Shown: positions 35,130 to 46,250 of the stretch, piece after piece | Layout of the letters: each line of letters begins with the position of its first letter | Position numbering within the stretch: the first letter of the stretch is position 1 | DNA from: Hymenopus coronatus | Lineage: Eukaryota; Arthropoda; Insecta; Mantodea; Hymenopodidae | Assembly (NCBI GenBank): GCA_030762935.1 | Contig: CM060896.1 | Span: 9,190,501-9,254,500, forward strand | Length of the DNA: 64,000 bases | Direction of reading: 5' to 3' | The notes under the pieces: generated by a model | Told to the model about the DNA's origin: nothing | Database searches by the model: none | What the model saw: only the letters and a program-made list of their open reading frames with translations | Made by a program: the position numbers and the translations under genes

Positions 35130-35313
35130 TTGAACTTTTAAAATGAGTTATCTCGAAATTGACCTAAAACATTTGGAATACATTTTAAAGAAATCAACAT
35201 TCTTTTTGCAGTAACCTTTGTCTGTCACTAACTGTTTACTAGTTATACAAGATTATACAAAAAAATGAAGAGGACTTCACAGACTATTCCCAGAATATTG
35301 AAAATATACATTA
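35130..35313 (+). repeat. R1 repeat, left part, split by a Tc1/mariner element
   Basis: Matches the centre of R1 (TTACTAGTTATACA, GACTATTCCCAGAATATTGA) and breaks off at ATATACATTA. The same R1 copy resumes at 38931 after the inserted element. Confidence 0.75.
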
Positions 35314-36020
35314 TACAGGGTGGCACAAAAGTCACTGGACACTGGGTAAAGATGGAATTAATGTTTCATTACCAGGCTTAGGGTTTTTAGGTGCACATCT
35401 TTTTATTAGGGTAATTTAAAGCTGTTCAGAAACCTATTACAGTTACAGAGAGAGGCATTTTTCCACACACCTTCCTCAAACATGCCCATAATCCCCTTTC
35501 CCCCCCCCCCTTTTTCTTTTAAGTTTCATTCCAATTTATTCTACAAGATTTCTAATAATTATAAAATATTTAACTTTCAATTAATGTCTCTACAGCTTGC
35601 TGTGTGCATGCAAATAGTAAATGCTGCATGGGAGTTGAAAGCAAACCAGCAACAATGGAAAATAACTGTGTGTTCAACAAAACTTTTTTCTCTCGCTATA
35701 CAGTAGCCCACTATAATGCAAATGACAATGGGTGACTCTATCCCAACAGAATCAGTAGCCTGCTGTTCGTGAATGGTTACTGTGATAGATGTCATCTGTT
35801 TGAGTGGAGGTGGAGGCTGGTCACAAAGAGATGGCAGTAACCACATCTGCATAGTTCCGAGAATTGAGATTGGGTTCTGTTTGAAGCTACTAGAAATCGC
35901 TGAGTTCCAGCATGTGGTGTTATAAGCGAGTGTGGACAGTAAGTGAGTGAGTGGGCGCAAGAGTGATAGCTGCATTGAGTTAGCAAGTGAACTGTAGTTA
36001 CCTAATTGTTACATCACTAA

Positions 36021-37515
36021 ATGAGTATACTACTAGATTTTACCATGCCACAGGTGTCCAGTGCCTCATTTATTGTTCTGGCTCAGGAATTGAAACAAAA
36101 TTTAATTGCCACTGATGGAACTGTTAAGCAATGTACTATTTGCAGTTCAGGAATTTTGCTAGAGATAAACACCAGCGAGATCGCATCAAAACAACACATT
36201 TGCAGATCTAAACATCAAATGAATAAGACTCTTCAAGCAAACAAATTACAGCAACCTCTATTACAAAATACGTTTCAACAGAGTTCTTCAAAAAGCCAAA
36301 ATTTGAAAGATTTAAACATTGATTTGTGTGCAGCTTTCACACAGGCAGGAATTCTACTCAGTAAGGTGAACCATCCAGCCTTCAATGGATTTGTTGAAAA
36401 ATACACAAAGATGTCAATGCCCGATGAGAATACTTTGAGAAAAAACTACATGAAGCCTGCTTACCAAGAAACCATACAAAAACTCTAGGAAAAAGTGTCT
36501 GATTGTGATTTGGGAATCATTGTGGATGAAACCATAGACTCAATGGAACAATATATTTTGAACATTTTAGTTTTTCACTTAACAGGGGAGAAAGTTAAGC
36601 CCAAGTTGTTAAAAATGTATGAGCTACAGAAAGCCAATGCCAGTACAGTAATATAATAAATTAAGGACTTCTGCCAAAAACTCTGGCCTATTGGTATCGA
36701 GTTTGAAAAACTTCTTCTTGTGGCTATGAACCAGACTCCATACATGGTTTCAGCTGTTAACCAATTGAAACCTTTATTTCCTAAATTGAAGCATATTACA
36801 AGCTCGTTCATGACCTTCACAGGATTTGTAAATCCATAATACAAATACAATATCACAAATCAATTCATCTCTGCCCTGAAGATGATTCTCTGGAAAGCTC
36901 CGAGTCATATCGTTGCCTACAGGGAAAACATTGGCCTGCCCCTTCCAAATTTCCCAATCACTGCTCGCTGGAGATCTCGGATTGCGTTGCTATGCTCTGT
37001 GAGAAGTTTAATAAAATTTAAGAGTTTGTGCAATTTGGATCCAGCCAATGCAGGTGCAATTTTGATCCAGCCAATGCAGGTGCAATTTCCAAGGCACGAC
37101 GACATCTGTTACTGGAGAAAAGACATAATTTGTAGACAGAACTATACTGTGTCCATAGTTCCAAGAACCTGACTGCACCTATTAAAGGATTAGAAGAACA
37201 AGGTCTAGAAAAGGAAAAACAATGGGATATTTTTACTTCTGTGAGGGAGTAGTCAGATGACTTTGCCAAAGACTAACTTGAGCCTGGTTTTCAGAAGAAT
37301 CCAAACATTGAGGAATTCGTCACAACTGTAGAGTTGCCATTCCGAATGATTACAAGGTTTGCTCCACTAGTTTCTGTGGATGTAGAAAGAAGCTTTAGCA
37401 TCTACAAAGAAATTCTATCTCCTAATAGAAACAGACTTACTTTTAAAAATCTAGAGATGCTTAATGTCTTGAAGAACAAGAGCTTCACGTTTTTTCCTTC
37501 TTTTGATGAGTGATA
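36021..37515 (+). pseudogene. hAT-superfamily transposase, decayed
   Basis: A + strand transposase. The N-terminal frame 36021-36488 has a BED-like finger (C-T-I-C followed by H-x5-H) and a PDENTLRKNYMKPAY block, like CGGBP1-related hAT proteins. After a TAG stop at 36486 the same frame continues with GIIVDETIDSMEQYI (first catalytic aspartate). PLFPKLKHIT and the PSHIVAYRENIGLPLPNFPI block (about 36900) follow, and the C-terminal dimerisation motif VDVERSFSIYKEILSPNRNR ends the protein (about 37380-37435). Further stops, frameshifts and an internal tandem duplication at 37029-37090 disable it. An AATAAA follows at 37541. Confidence 0.82.
37029..37090 (+). repeat. Tandem duplication inside the hAT frame
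   Basis: GATCCAGCCAATGCAGGTGC occurs twice with a spacing of about 28 bases (37038 and 37066), and GCAATTT flanks recur. Confidence 0.85.
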
Positions 37516-37786
37516 ATTTGGTAAACTTATTTGTAATTCAATAAACTAGAATAGAGAAAAGAGAAATCATTGAATTAATTGAATAAAATCATACGTTTTT
37601 GTCTTGGTTTTTTTTTTTTTTTTTTTTTTTATTTTTTTTTATTTTTATTACCTTATTTGAGCACCTTCTACAAACAATACAATTATTTTTTAGGTTCAAA
37701 CTGTTTTCCTTCTGCATTAATACATCTCTGAAGTCTTTGTGGAACACTTTTACATACTCTATGACAGTGTGGTATCACTGACCAAA

Positions 37787-38727
37787 TCATGAAATGCGTC
37801 TTGTATGTAGTCTTTTAGTCGAGCAATGGTCTGAGGCATGTGAGAATAAACTGATGAGAATGATATCTGGTGAATGTGGAGGCATGTCAATACCTGCCCT
37901 TTGACCAATCACTTTTCTTTGGAAAGTTTTGTTTAAATAATTGCAGATGGCAGTGGCATAATGTGGTGGAGCACCGAAAGTTTTCAGCACGTCATAAATC
38001 CTGGTACTACATAATTCTGAAGCATATCCAAATAGTTATCTCCTGTCACTGTTCCTTCAAAAATATGGTCCAAATATGCCAAATGATGATGATATCCCCC
38101 AAGTTAATTTAGCTGTTCTTCTAACAAAAAATTTTGATTCTCAGTATACCAGTAAGTGTAATTATGTCTGATTGACGTTTGGAGGAATTTAGTAACAGTG
38201 ATGGTCAAATTATATGTGTTATGTCTGTTAACTTGTCCACTTAACTTAAAATTGGCCTCATCAGACTTCACAGTGTTATTCAATAGGTTAGGATCTTGTT
38301 TCTGTTGGTCAAGCATCAATTCACAGAATTGAAGACATCAATCTGGATTATCTTCAAATAACCCATGTCATACATGTGGAATGTAAACTTTAAACTTCTG
38401 ACTGTGTAACATTCTTGATGATAAATTCAGCTCAGTTTGTAATCATCTGAGTGATTTCCACAGACTTTGGGTCACAGCAAAACAAACCCAATATTCATTT
38501 TCCTCGCTTATGACTGTTCTTGGGCGGCCAGAATTGGTGCATCCATAACAGATCATGTTCTTCAAATCTATCTTGTATGTCATATACTGTATGTGGTGTT
38601 GATCTAAAGGTTTTTCCCATTCATTAACAACTGCAGTAGCACCACTTTTATAAAATGTTTTAAAAACCTTTCTTCTTTTGTTAACATCTTCACAATACGG
38701 AAATCTATAGCTGTCAACACATCTCAC
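37787..38727 (-). pseudogene. Tc1/mariner-type transposase, inactive
   Basis: - strand fragments of the transposase type with S-G-R-P-R-T (about 38530), SDEANFKLSGQVNRHN (about 38275-38230, first catalytic acidic block), GAPPHYATAICNYLN (about 37970) and MPPHSPDIILISLF (about 37885). The equivalent family blocks are H-D-G-A-P-x-H and W-P-x-R-S-P-D-L-x-P-L-D-F-F. The aspartate before GAPPH and the last catalytic acid are both lost here. A 48-bp insertion interrupts the block after VNRHN, and several stops occur. Confidence 0.72.
38171..38218 (-). mobile_element. 48-bp insertion matching the 3' end of a PLE
   Basis: Flanked by 9-bp direct repeats TTATGTCTG (38162-38170 and 38219-38227) within the transposase frame. 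On the - strand it reads ACATATAATTTGACCATCAC onwards and matches 19797-19841, the end of the PLE fragment there, almost base for base. Confidence 0.7.
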
Positions 38728-38930
38728 AGATCATGCTTTCAACAGTTTCAAATGCTAGTTTGATTATCATGGTTTTTTTTTGTTTTTGTTTTTTTTTCTG
38801 TCATTACACAATATACCAATTTGACAAGGTATAACTATCACCATTTGATAATAAAATTTTAATGGGTTAAAACTTGCTGTTATGTTCACTTTTTTTAACC
38901 AACTGTCCAGTGACTTTTGCACCACCTGTA

Positions 38931-39055
38931 TTTGTAATATAAGCATATTTTATATATTATAGTTTAATCAAAATTGTTAGAATCTTTTTGAGAACATTTA
39001 AATTGTCTAAAAAGTGAGGTGGGTGATTTTTTGGAAAATCTTTGTGTCCTAGCCT
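38931..39055 (+). repeat. R1 repeat, right part of the split copy
   Basis: Continues the copy broken at 35313: TTTAATCAAAATTGTTAGAA, then GGTGGGTGATTTTTTGGAAA and TGTCCTAGCCTTGGA. It ends at the start of SINE-2. Confidence 0.75.
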
Positions 39056-39059
39056 TGGA

Positions 39060-39235
39060 CCTGAGGATGAAATTCAGTCTTACACTTTCAAATAAACAGT
39101 AATCTTCTGTAGATCTAGGAGTAACATGCTAGCCTCTGGTTCCCAATGTCATGGGTTCAAACCTGGCAGAGGGCAGTAGATTTTTTTGGGCATAGAAATC
39201 CTTAGCATGGCTCCCATTATAAGGGAAAAAACTAG
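39060..39235 (+). mobile_element. SINE-2 copy, truncated
   Basis: Head GTAACATGCTAGCCTCTGGT, a good B box (GTCATGGGTTCAAACC) and the first part of the body (AATCCTTAGCATGGCTCCCA). The 3' half is missing. It inserted in or beside R1. Confidence 0.75.
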
Positions 39236-39239
39236 AACA

Positions 39240-39500
39240 AATTAAATGTACAGTTTGAATTTTCTGGGCATAGCCCTAGGCTAAAGCAATAATCAAATCA
39301 CTTATGGCTGGTCACCAAGTGAAGATATTTAAATTTGATTCTCTTTGTAACGAGAAAACATTGAGAAAAGTATAATTATTGGAAAATTTAAACCGATAAC
39401 AAGGAATATCTTAGGGGGGAAAAAAGTTCATTAAAAATGACGAGCACTTCAGAGGCTATTCCCAGAAAAGTCACAGCATGTGTTTAATTTGACCTGAAAA
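39240..39500 (+). repeat. R1 fragment
   Basis: Contains the R1 blocks around CTAAAGCAATAATCAAATCA, AATAACAAGG-type and GAGGCTATTCCCAGAAAAGT. The ends are eroded. Confidence 0.6.
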
Positions 39501-39519
39501 TATCTTGAACATTATATCA

Positions 39520-40290
39520 TTAGGGACTTGAAGCTTTCCCGGTGCTGGTTATTAATGATTTCTTCTCAGGACATCAGCCAGGTAAGTGTTGGATTAATTT
39601 TCGATGTTTCAACGACATCCTTCTCTCAACACCATCAGAAAATTGGAGGCAAACTGCTCTGGCAGCAGTATTTATACCTGAAGGAAAGGCCGAAGGACAC
39701 CTTGCATGCTGTCATTGGTCAGTGCAATAGGCAAGCACTTGTGAATTATAGGTAGCCAGGTTTTGTTTATTTGCAGATCTTTGTCTTTGTTAAAATTATT
39801 TTTGTTTGTTTTTATGCATATTACTTCTTTTATCATCTGTCATAAAATCCGGTAGATTTTCCTACTATTTTGGTAGATGAGAAATTGATCTTATGGCTAG
39901 TATCGTAAGTATGTTGCGCCACTGCGACCCAATCTGATGCACTCTTCCACAGTCCTCCCTGTCTGGTCGATGTAAATTTTTCCACATTTACAAGTAATAT
40001 TGTAAATACAAACAATGTAGAGGCCCAGGTTTTTTTTGAACAAGCCCAGTTGGTGTTTGATTTTTGCAGGGGGCTTGAAAACTGTTCTGATGCTGCGTTT
40101 AGACAGTATTCTTGCTATTTTGAGGGACACTGCACCCACATACCAAAAAATTACTGTAGCTAAGATTTCTTTTTTCTCTGCATTTTCATTTGGTTTGTGG
40201 TTGAGTTTCCCGAAATCTTTATTGATATCTCGGATGGTGTACTGGTTCAGTCTAAAGACTTTATGTAGGTTCTAAATTTCTGTTGGCTAT
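39520..40290 (-). mobile_element. Penelope-like element, endonuclease part
   Basis: - strand PLE. ARILSKRSIRTVFKPPAKI (about 40120) is the region before the endonuclease. NITCKCGKIYIDQTGRTVEE (about 40010-39950) is the C-x-C-G-x-x-Y-I-G-Q-T-G-R core of the GIY-YIG nuclease, here with D for the usual G. SDWVAVAQHTYDTSHKINF follows (about 39930-39875), so one frameshift separates the blocks. The 3' side (39530-39700) has a direct PLE-type end with a CATCCTTCTCTCAACACCAT stretch. 5'-truncated and non-functional. Confidence 0.75.
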
Positions 40291-40299
40291 GACTGGCGA

Positions 40300-41062
40300 C
40301 AGGAGAAACAATTAGCAGAAATAGTCTTATTACTTGCTTCCTTGTAAGCAGAAGCTAAATAAGGGAGTACCATAGGTTAAAGTAATAGTCAAAGGCTGAT
40401 TGCTATGTGACTGAAGTTCCTTTGTTTGTGTGGACAGGAGTTGACAAATTCCTGTATGAGAAAAATATAAATTTTTCAAAGCTGAAACCAAAAACAAGGA
40501 ATATCTCAAAAATGATCAATTCCACAAAAAAAATGTGTATAACATAAATTGTGTGTTTTAATGTGCTCTACATTTTTTATGTGGTAAGTTTTTGTCCATC
40601 CCTTACAGTTTAGCAGTTATGCAAATTTCGGTAAAATTCATCCAGAATAAAGTAGTCTTCAGAGGCTATTCCCAGAAAACTCAAGATATACATTTTATTT
40701 GTCAGGTAAATATTTTTAATACATGATATTTTAATCAAAATCGTTAGTCATTTTTCAGAAAATCAAAATTTTTCCAAAAATGTTCATATAAAGGGTAGTT
40801 TGGGGTGGATGGATTTTCTTGAATATCTTCATGTTGCATCCTTGGAAGATACTAAACACAAATACCAAGTTTGTTATTTCACGCTCTTTTCGTTTTTTTA
40901 GCTATGCTGTGCACACACACACACATGTACATTTTTCTAAAAATGCTTTTTTTTTATTCAGGGGGTCTCAAAACATATATTTCTGGTGAAATCTCGGTAT
41001 CAAATTCTTGGGTACAATACAATACCTTCTCTATACACTATGTAGAGAAAGTAAAAAGCTAT
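40300..41062 (+). repeat. R1 repeat, 5'-truncated
   Basis: Begins at ATTAGCAGAAATAGTCTTAT and runs to TAGAGAAAGTAAAAA (about 41042-41057). CA run at 40910-40923. The 3' hairpin pairs TTCTCTA (41029) with TAGAGAA (41043). Confidence 0.8.
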
Positions 41063-41187
41063 AGAGTATTAACTTAATACGTTACACACAGTTTTATGTC
41101 CATGTTTTTTTTTTTTTAGTAAATACATTGTAAGTATATAGTATAAAATACACATTGAGAGATCAATAAATGGTAACATACAAACGT

Positions 41188-41376
41188 TCACCGTCTCCTG
41201 ACGAGTGAAGCCACATAAATCCACACTGAAAGAACATTATTTGGGAAAGGATGAACATACACTGCGAGTGCAAACTCAACATCTGGACTCTCATTGTAAT
41301 GGACGCCTGTAGCCTTCATTGCTTCTGTAATAGCATCCATATTTGTATATGGCAGGTTAATGGGGAAGCCACACAT
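41188..41376 (-). CDS. CC2D2A: CC2D2A homologue, last coding exon (gene on - strand, partial)
   Basis: The last 62 codons and stop. The exon starts after TTTTTTCTTCTGCAG on the - strand. The sequence [16 protein letters not shown], a block with [20 protein letters not shown] and the ending ASLVRRR matches the C-terminus of CC2D2A as I know it. CC2D2A is a large coiled-coil, C2 and transglutaminase-like protein of the ciliary transition zone, where it acts with the MKS/B9 complex as a membrane gate. Joined with exons 61768-61997 and 50153-50288 the phases fit (0, then 2+1, then 0), giving the last 184 or so residues. The rest of the gene must lie beyond 64000. In arthropods cilia are mainly in sensory neurons and sperm. 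No canonical polyadenylation signal was seen nearby. Confidence 0.9.
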   Translation of the reverse strand: MCGFPINLPYTNMDAITEAMKATGVHYNESPDVEFALAVYVHPFPNNVLSVWIYVASLVRRR

Positions 41377-41461
41377 CTGCAGAAGAAAAAAACTGTATTA
41401 GTCTTCTTTTTTATCATTTTGAGAAATACAACAGCAAGAGATATACACCAAGGAGAATTTA

Positions 41462-42693
41462 CGAGGGCTGATCAACAAAGACTGAGGGCAGCACTCTCGT
41501 ATCGGTATGTTGGTAGTAATGCTCTATTTTGTAGACCCTACGTGCATTTCGCATACCATACAATGGAGGTGACGCGAGAGGAGCAGTACAGCGCAATCAA
41601 ATTTTGTTTTCGTTTAAACCATACAGCCACCAAAACTTGTGAAAAGCTGAAGCAAGCGTACAGTGAAGATGCACTACCTTGTGCAACAGTGTTTAAGTGG
41701 TTCAAGGACTTCAAAGAAGGCCGACTTGTCAGTGTTAAGCAAGGTGGGCCTGGTGTTTTGGCTTCTGCTGTGACTGAAGTCAACATCAACACAGCTGCTG
41801 TGATTGTCCGAGAGGATCGGCGTATAACATTATGTAACCTCAGTGAAGTGTTGAGAATTTCATATGGCAGTGTGTTTACAATTATGCACAACCATCTCCA
41901 TATGACCCAAGTTTGTGCTCATTGGGTGCCACATCTGTTGATTCTCGAACAAAAGGATGTGCGAATGGAGACAAGCCGTGAGGTGCTGCGTCTCTTTGCT
42001 GATGGAGGGGTTGCATTTTTTAAATTGATTATCACCGGTGATGAGTCATGGCTACATCATTATGATCCTGAAGGAAAACAAGCCAGCACACAGTGTGGAA
42101 ATCGCCAGGTTCCCCAACACCAAAAAAGGCAAAAGTTGTTCCATCTGCAGGGAAAGTGATGGTGATCACATTTTTTTACTGTAATGGAATGATTTACCAG
42201 CATGCTGTTCCCCCCTCTCACTAGTACTACATCAGCATACTACACATCTGTATTGGCTACACTGAGGAAGCACATTGCAAAGAAACGACCAGAGCTTTCT
42301 CGGACTGGGTGGCGACTTCATCATGACAATGCACGGCCTCACGTCGCAAATCAAGTCATGCAGTTTCTGGCTCGATTCAACATTACCTGTGTACCACATC
42401 CATCTTATAGCCCCGATCTTGCACCCTGTGACTTTTTTTTATTCCCATCACTAAAGGCAAAGTTTAGGGGTATTCGATTTGAGAACTCTGAAACAGGCTC
42501 AAGAAAAGTGAGGCAATTTTCAAGGATCTGACAAAGAATGGTCTGCAGCACGTGTTCAAGGACTGGCAGAGACGCTATAAAAAGTGCATTGAAGTAGGAG
42601 GGGACTACTTTGAAAAAGATCATGTACACATTAAATTGGAGTAATAAACATCTAAGAAAAAAATCAGTCTCAGTCCTTGTTGATCAGCCCTCG
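41462..42693 (+). mobile_element. mariner-family transposon with TIRs
   Basis: CGAGGGCTGATCAACAAAGA at 41462 and its inverse to 42693, TA on both sides (41460-41461 and 42694-42695). It sits 85 bp upstream of the last CC2D2A exon, so just inside the second intron and facing against the gene. Confidence 0.92.
41563..42640 (+). pseudogene. mariner transposase (DD34D), frameshifted
   Basis: The start at 41563 (MEVTREEQYSAIKF) is chosen because it begins the family-like N-terminus 100 bp inside the TIR; the same frame extends upstream only by chance. The N-terminal DNA-binding region has VFKWFKDFKEGR; the first catalytic block is ITGDESWLHHYDPE. A frameshift after about 42100 moves the frame. 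The second part has HHDNARPHVANQ and SPDLAPCDFFLF with 34 residues between the aspartates, and another shift after 42500 leads to the family ending KCIEVGGDYFEK. All three catalytic aspartates remain, but the frameshifts make it inactive. Confidence 0.87.
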
Positions 42694-42699
42694 TATATC

Positions 42700-43355
42700 A
42701 TGAAACTTTGAAAACTTTCAATTTTCCTTTTCAACAACTGGAAAAGCTTTGCAGAATCTGTAACATCTGTTGTTCCTAATTTAGCTAACCTCTTAGGCAA
42801 TAGATGGTAGTGCATGTTAGCAGTGGGGAACACCTCAGCAACTGCAAAGGAAGAAATGAGAGAAGGGGAAACCACAGGCCAGCACACAGAAACAATGGAA
42901 CTAAGCGCAGAGACCCACAAAAGTCCCTAACAGTTTAATAGATGGCAGCCCTGGCACACCACAGAGGTTATACGGGGAGACTAAAAGGAGGCACCTAGCC
43001 TCAACCAGGGGGAAGAGAGTTTCATTAGGAGCAAGCAACTGTGCCATCTGCCTGCAAAGCCTCAAGCCACACCTGAAAGATGAAGAAGGGAAATGAAATG
43101 AACGAAAGGAAAAGAACTGTGATAGATATACAGCATCTCAGCATTCGCCTAAATGGTCTCAGGAAAACCACGGAAAAACCATGGTTATAATAGCAAATAC
43201 TGCTCCTATGGAAAGTACAGAGTGAAAATGAACAATATCAATAGCTGAACTGGCTAGAACTGCATCAGATGGCCAGAGTGTGCAGTCAATGGGGAGCGAA
43301 CCCAAACCTCCCGAATGTCAGCCCTATACAAAACACCTGAGCCACCTGGCTGGGT
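42700..43355 (-). mobile_element. SINE-4 (tRNA-derived) and flank
   Basis: On the - strand the head reads GCCAGGTGGCTCAGGTGTTT (A box) and GGTTTGGGTTCGCTCCC (B box), at 43350-43285. The body contains CATGGTTTTTCCGTGGTTTT and CCATTTAGGCGAATGCTGAG. Only one clear copy is in the window, so the 3' limit is uncertain. Confidence 0.6.
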
Positions 43356-43367
43356 CCCCCTTAGCCA

Positions 43368-44022
43368 TTAACACACAGGAGCCCAAGCCCGAGTATAGCT
43401 CGGGCTGTGCAGCCCACGCCTGAGCATAGCTCAGGCACGTATTTCTAACGTTTTTAATGCTATTCCATGACCTTAACTGTCTTGGGCTATGCGGCAATGG
43501 ACACACATCAGTTATCGTTTAGTTCTCTGATTTGTGCTGCCATCTGTCTTTGCTTTAGTCAACTATTAGGAAATTTAGTAATATTGGCTGCTCTAAGGTA
43601 GTCGCGCCCTTTTCTTTGAACTGTTTGTTACGTTTTGTGCTCTTAAATGTTAAAATGCTGCATTTTCCTCGATTTCTGTGAACTGAAGCTGAAATTCAGG
43701 ATACAAATGAAGCTGTGGAAAATTCTGATTCCCAGGGAGAGTTTTTCGAACTTTGAATAAATGGAGTGTAAGCAGCTTTATGCAATTTTTTTTCAAACTC
43801 ATATTTGATATTTGTTGTAAATTTAAAATAAAACATTAATATGGAAGTTATAACTATTTTCTTACTTGTTGAGAAGTCCTTGAATGCCATTCTTTTAGAT
43901 TGTCCCAATACTTTTCGGCAGATTTAATTGATGTACTGTAAATAATAACTCAAAGTAAGCGTAAAAACCCTGGGTTTCTTGCCACTTCAACTACTGAAAC
44001 GCCGGGGCTTCAATGTGTGGAA
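43368..44022 (+). mobile_element. piggyBac-type MITE, right end decayed
   Basis: Starts TTAACACACAGGAGCCCAAG and matches 57315-57948 throughout. The right end, CTTCAATGTGTGGAAC, has lost the closing TTAA. GAGCCCAAGCCCGAGTATAG and a nearby inverse, TGAGCATAGCTCAGGC, form short palindromes next to the left end. Confidence 0.72.
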
Positions 44023-44104
44023 CAACAATTTAATGCACATAATTAAACTGCTGTGATGATGTTCAGTAATATAGCACAGTATATTGATTGAGATACGCAA
44101 TTCA

Positions 44105-45262
44105 AACTCTAATGTTTAATAAAACATCTTATGTGTTCTATTCACATCACTTTCTCTACCTGTTCTGCAAAAACAGCTACTCTTACTAAAGATTATGCTT
44201 TTATCTACTTCATGTTAATCGACATAGACATTAGCAGAATTGCCCTTAATACTTGCTTCATTGTAAGAAAAAGGGAAAAAAATGTGATGTGTTCCATTCA
44301 CATCACTTTCTCTATACTTTGTAACAAATTATTGTCAGTAACCTTATTCTTCTATCTACATCATACTAATCGAGTTAAACATTAGCAGAAATGCTTTCTT
44401 GTAAGTAGAAGGGAAAAATCTAATGAGTTCCATTCACATGATATTCTCAAAACATTATTCAAAGCATTAATCTCTTATCTACATCATGCTAATCAAGATA
44501 AACGTAAGCAGAATTAGTCTTATTACAAGCTTCTTGGTAAGCAGAAGTGAAATAAGAAAATGTACAGGCTAAAGCAATAGTCCCGTCCTTTAAAAGCCAG
44601 TTGATATGTGAAACAATTGAAATTCCAATCTCTTTGTTTGCCAGGAGTAAACAAATGAGAAACAAGAAGAAAGGTATCTTCCCATTTGAGAAAAATTTAA
44701 ATGGCTTAAAATTGAAAACAATAACCCGGAATATTTCAAAAACAGTTAACTCTACAAAAAAATGTATATGGCATAAATTGTGTGTTTTAATGAGATCTAC
44801 ATTTTTTGTGCAATAAGTTTTTGTATAGTTCTTATGATTTTCCAGTTATATAAAAGTCATCCAGAATGAAGAGGTCTTCAGAGGCTATTCCCAGAAAATA
44901 CAAAATATGCATTTCCTTTGTCATAAAAACATAGGTGCTCTAATCAAAATCATTAAAGCCATTTTTGAGAAAATCAAAATTTTTGAAAATGTTCCATGTA
45001 AAGGGTAGTTGGGGTAGGGAGATTTTCTTGAAAATCTTCATGTCACGTCCTGTCACTGAACTTAAATATTCAGTATTTTACAGACTTTCAGTTTTTGAGC
45101 TATGCTGGCCACATACACCAACACGCACACACACATGGACATTTTTCTAAAAATGCTTTTTTTGGGTTCAGGGGGTCCCAAAACATGTATTTCTAGTGAA
45201 ATCTCAGTACTGAATTTTTGGGTGTAATATAAAACCTTCTCTATACACTATGTAAAAAAGGA
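44105..45262 (+). repeat. R1 repeat with a triplicated 5' module
   Basis: The R1 5' segment (GTGTTCCATTCACATCACTT and about 150 bp after it) occurs three times in a row, starting near 44130, 44285 and 44425; the third continues into a complete R1 body. CA-rich run at 45115-45133, 3' end TTCTCTATACACTATGTA at about 45238. Confidence 0.75.
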
Positions 45263-45492
45263 GTACGCTAGGCTAAGTTAGTTATTTCCTGTAGCTCCTA
45301 AGGTGGAACACAGGGCTTCGTTACGATATTTCCTTGATTGGATTTGAATTTCTAGCTTGAGAGTTTGCCGCAATGCGCCATGGTGATGAAGAATCAGCTC
45401 ATCAACCACAGATGGCACTATAGGATGAAATCACAACTTGTGGATGCAAAATGGCAGAAATTTGCTCAGAAAGCTTCTTCCTTTAAGGTATA

Positions 45493-45645
45493 GGGTGGTT
45501 TTACATGCAAATAAACGTTACACAGAACCACCGGTTTTACTTCCCTTCCAAAGGAAGCCATGCTCAGGATTTTTGTTTCCATCACCCTCCGCTAGGTTTG
45601 AAGCTGAAATGTTAGGTTTTAGAACTAGCATGGTAGCCACTAAAC
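45493..45645 (-). mobile_element. SINE-2 fragment
   Basis: Inverted SINE-2 body: ACTTCCCTTCCAAAGGAAGC, CTCAGGATTTTTG and the eroded head region. Confidence 0.65.
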
Positions 45646-45660
45646 TATGGAGGGCACCTA

Positions 45661-46250
45661 ACACAGGCTAAAGTCATAGTCAAATCTTTAAAACCTCTCA
45701 CTATGTGATTGAAATTCGGTTCCCTTTCCATGACCAGGAGTAAAACAAAGGAGATATGAAATTAAATATTGATTTCCTGTTTCAGAAATGTTTAAAACTG
45801 AAATATCCAAGGAATAAGTTGGAAATGGTTAACTCTACAAATAAGAAAGGAAGGATATATTTTAAATTACATGTTTTGGCAAGATCTTCAGTTTTTGTGG
45901 CATAAGTTTCTGTCTATCTCTTACAGTTTACAAGTTATGTGAAAGGCATTCACAATCAAAAGGACTTCAAGGGCTATTCCCAAGAAATTCAGGATATACA
46001 TTTTATTTGTCATGTAAATAGCATTTATACATGGCATTTTAATCAAAATTGTTACAGCCATTTTTTATAAAATTGAAAATGTTGAAATATGTTTCTGAAA
46101 TAGCTCATGATACATCTTTGGAAGGCATCACATGCACACACAGACATACGCAATTTTTGTTTTATTCAGGGGTCATCAAAACATGTATTTTCAGTGAAAT
46201 CTGATTAACAAATTTTTGGATGAAATGCAACACTTTCTCTATAGTTTGGC
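45661..46250 (+). repeat. R1 repeat, decayed, 5'-truncated
   Basis: From CAGGCTAAAGTCATAGTCAA to ACTTTCTCTATAG. The central block (GGGCTATTCCCAAGAAATTC) and the TTTTTGGATGAAATGCAACA motif are present; the CA run is short (46132-46145). Confidence 0.7.

Larger units (their letters stand above)
35316..38928 (-). mobile_element. Tc1/mariner-superfamily element carrying a hAT insertion
   Basis: Ends CAGGGTGGCACAAAAGTCAC (from 35316) and the inverse of CAGGTGGTGCAAAAGTCACT (to 38928) form about 28-bp TIRs, flanked by TA on both sides (35314-35315 and 38929-38930). Its own transposase lies on the - strand near the right end. The middle, about 35700-37560, is a hAT element in the other orientation. 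Filling the target restores a continuous R1 repeat. Confidence 0.85.

Noticed and set aside
35577..35975. 132-codon ORF on the - strand
   Set aside because: No motif, lies at the border of the hAT insertion, and composition looks random.
41251..41562. Upstream extension of the mariner transposase frame
   Set aside because: It crosses the mariner TIR and the antisense of the CC2D2A exon; the family N-terminus starts at 41563.
43696..43908. ORFs on the - strand shared by both piggyBac MITEs
   Set aside because: Conserved only because the MITE is repeated; the protein-like signal there is the acidic piece on the + strand.
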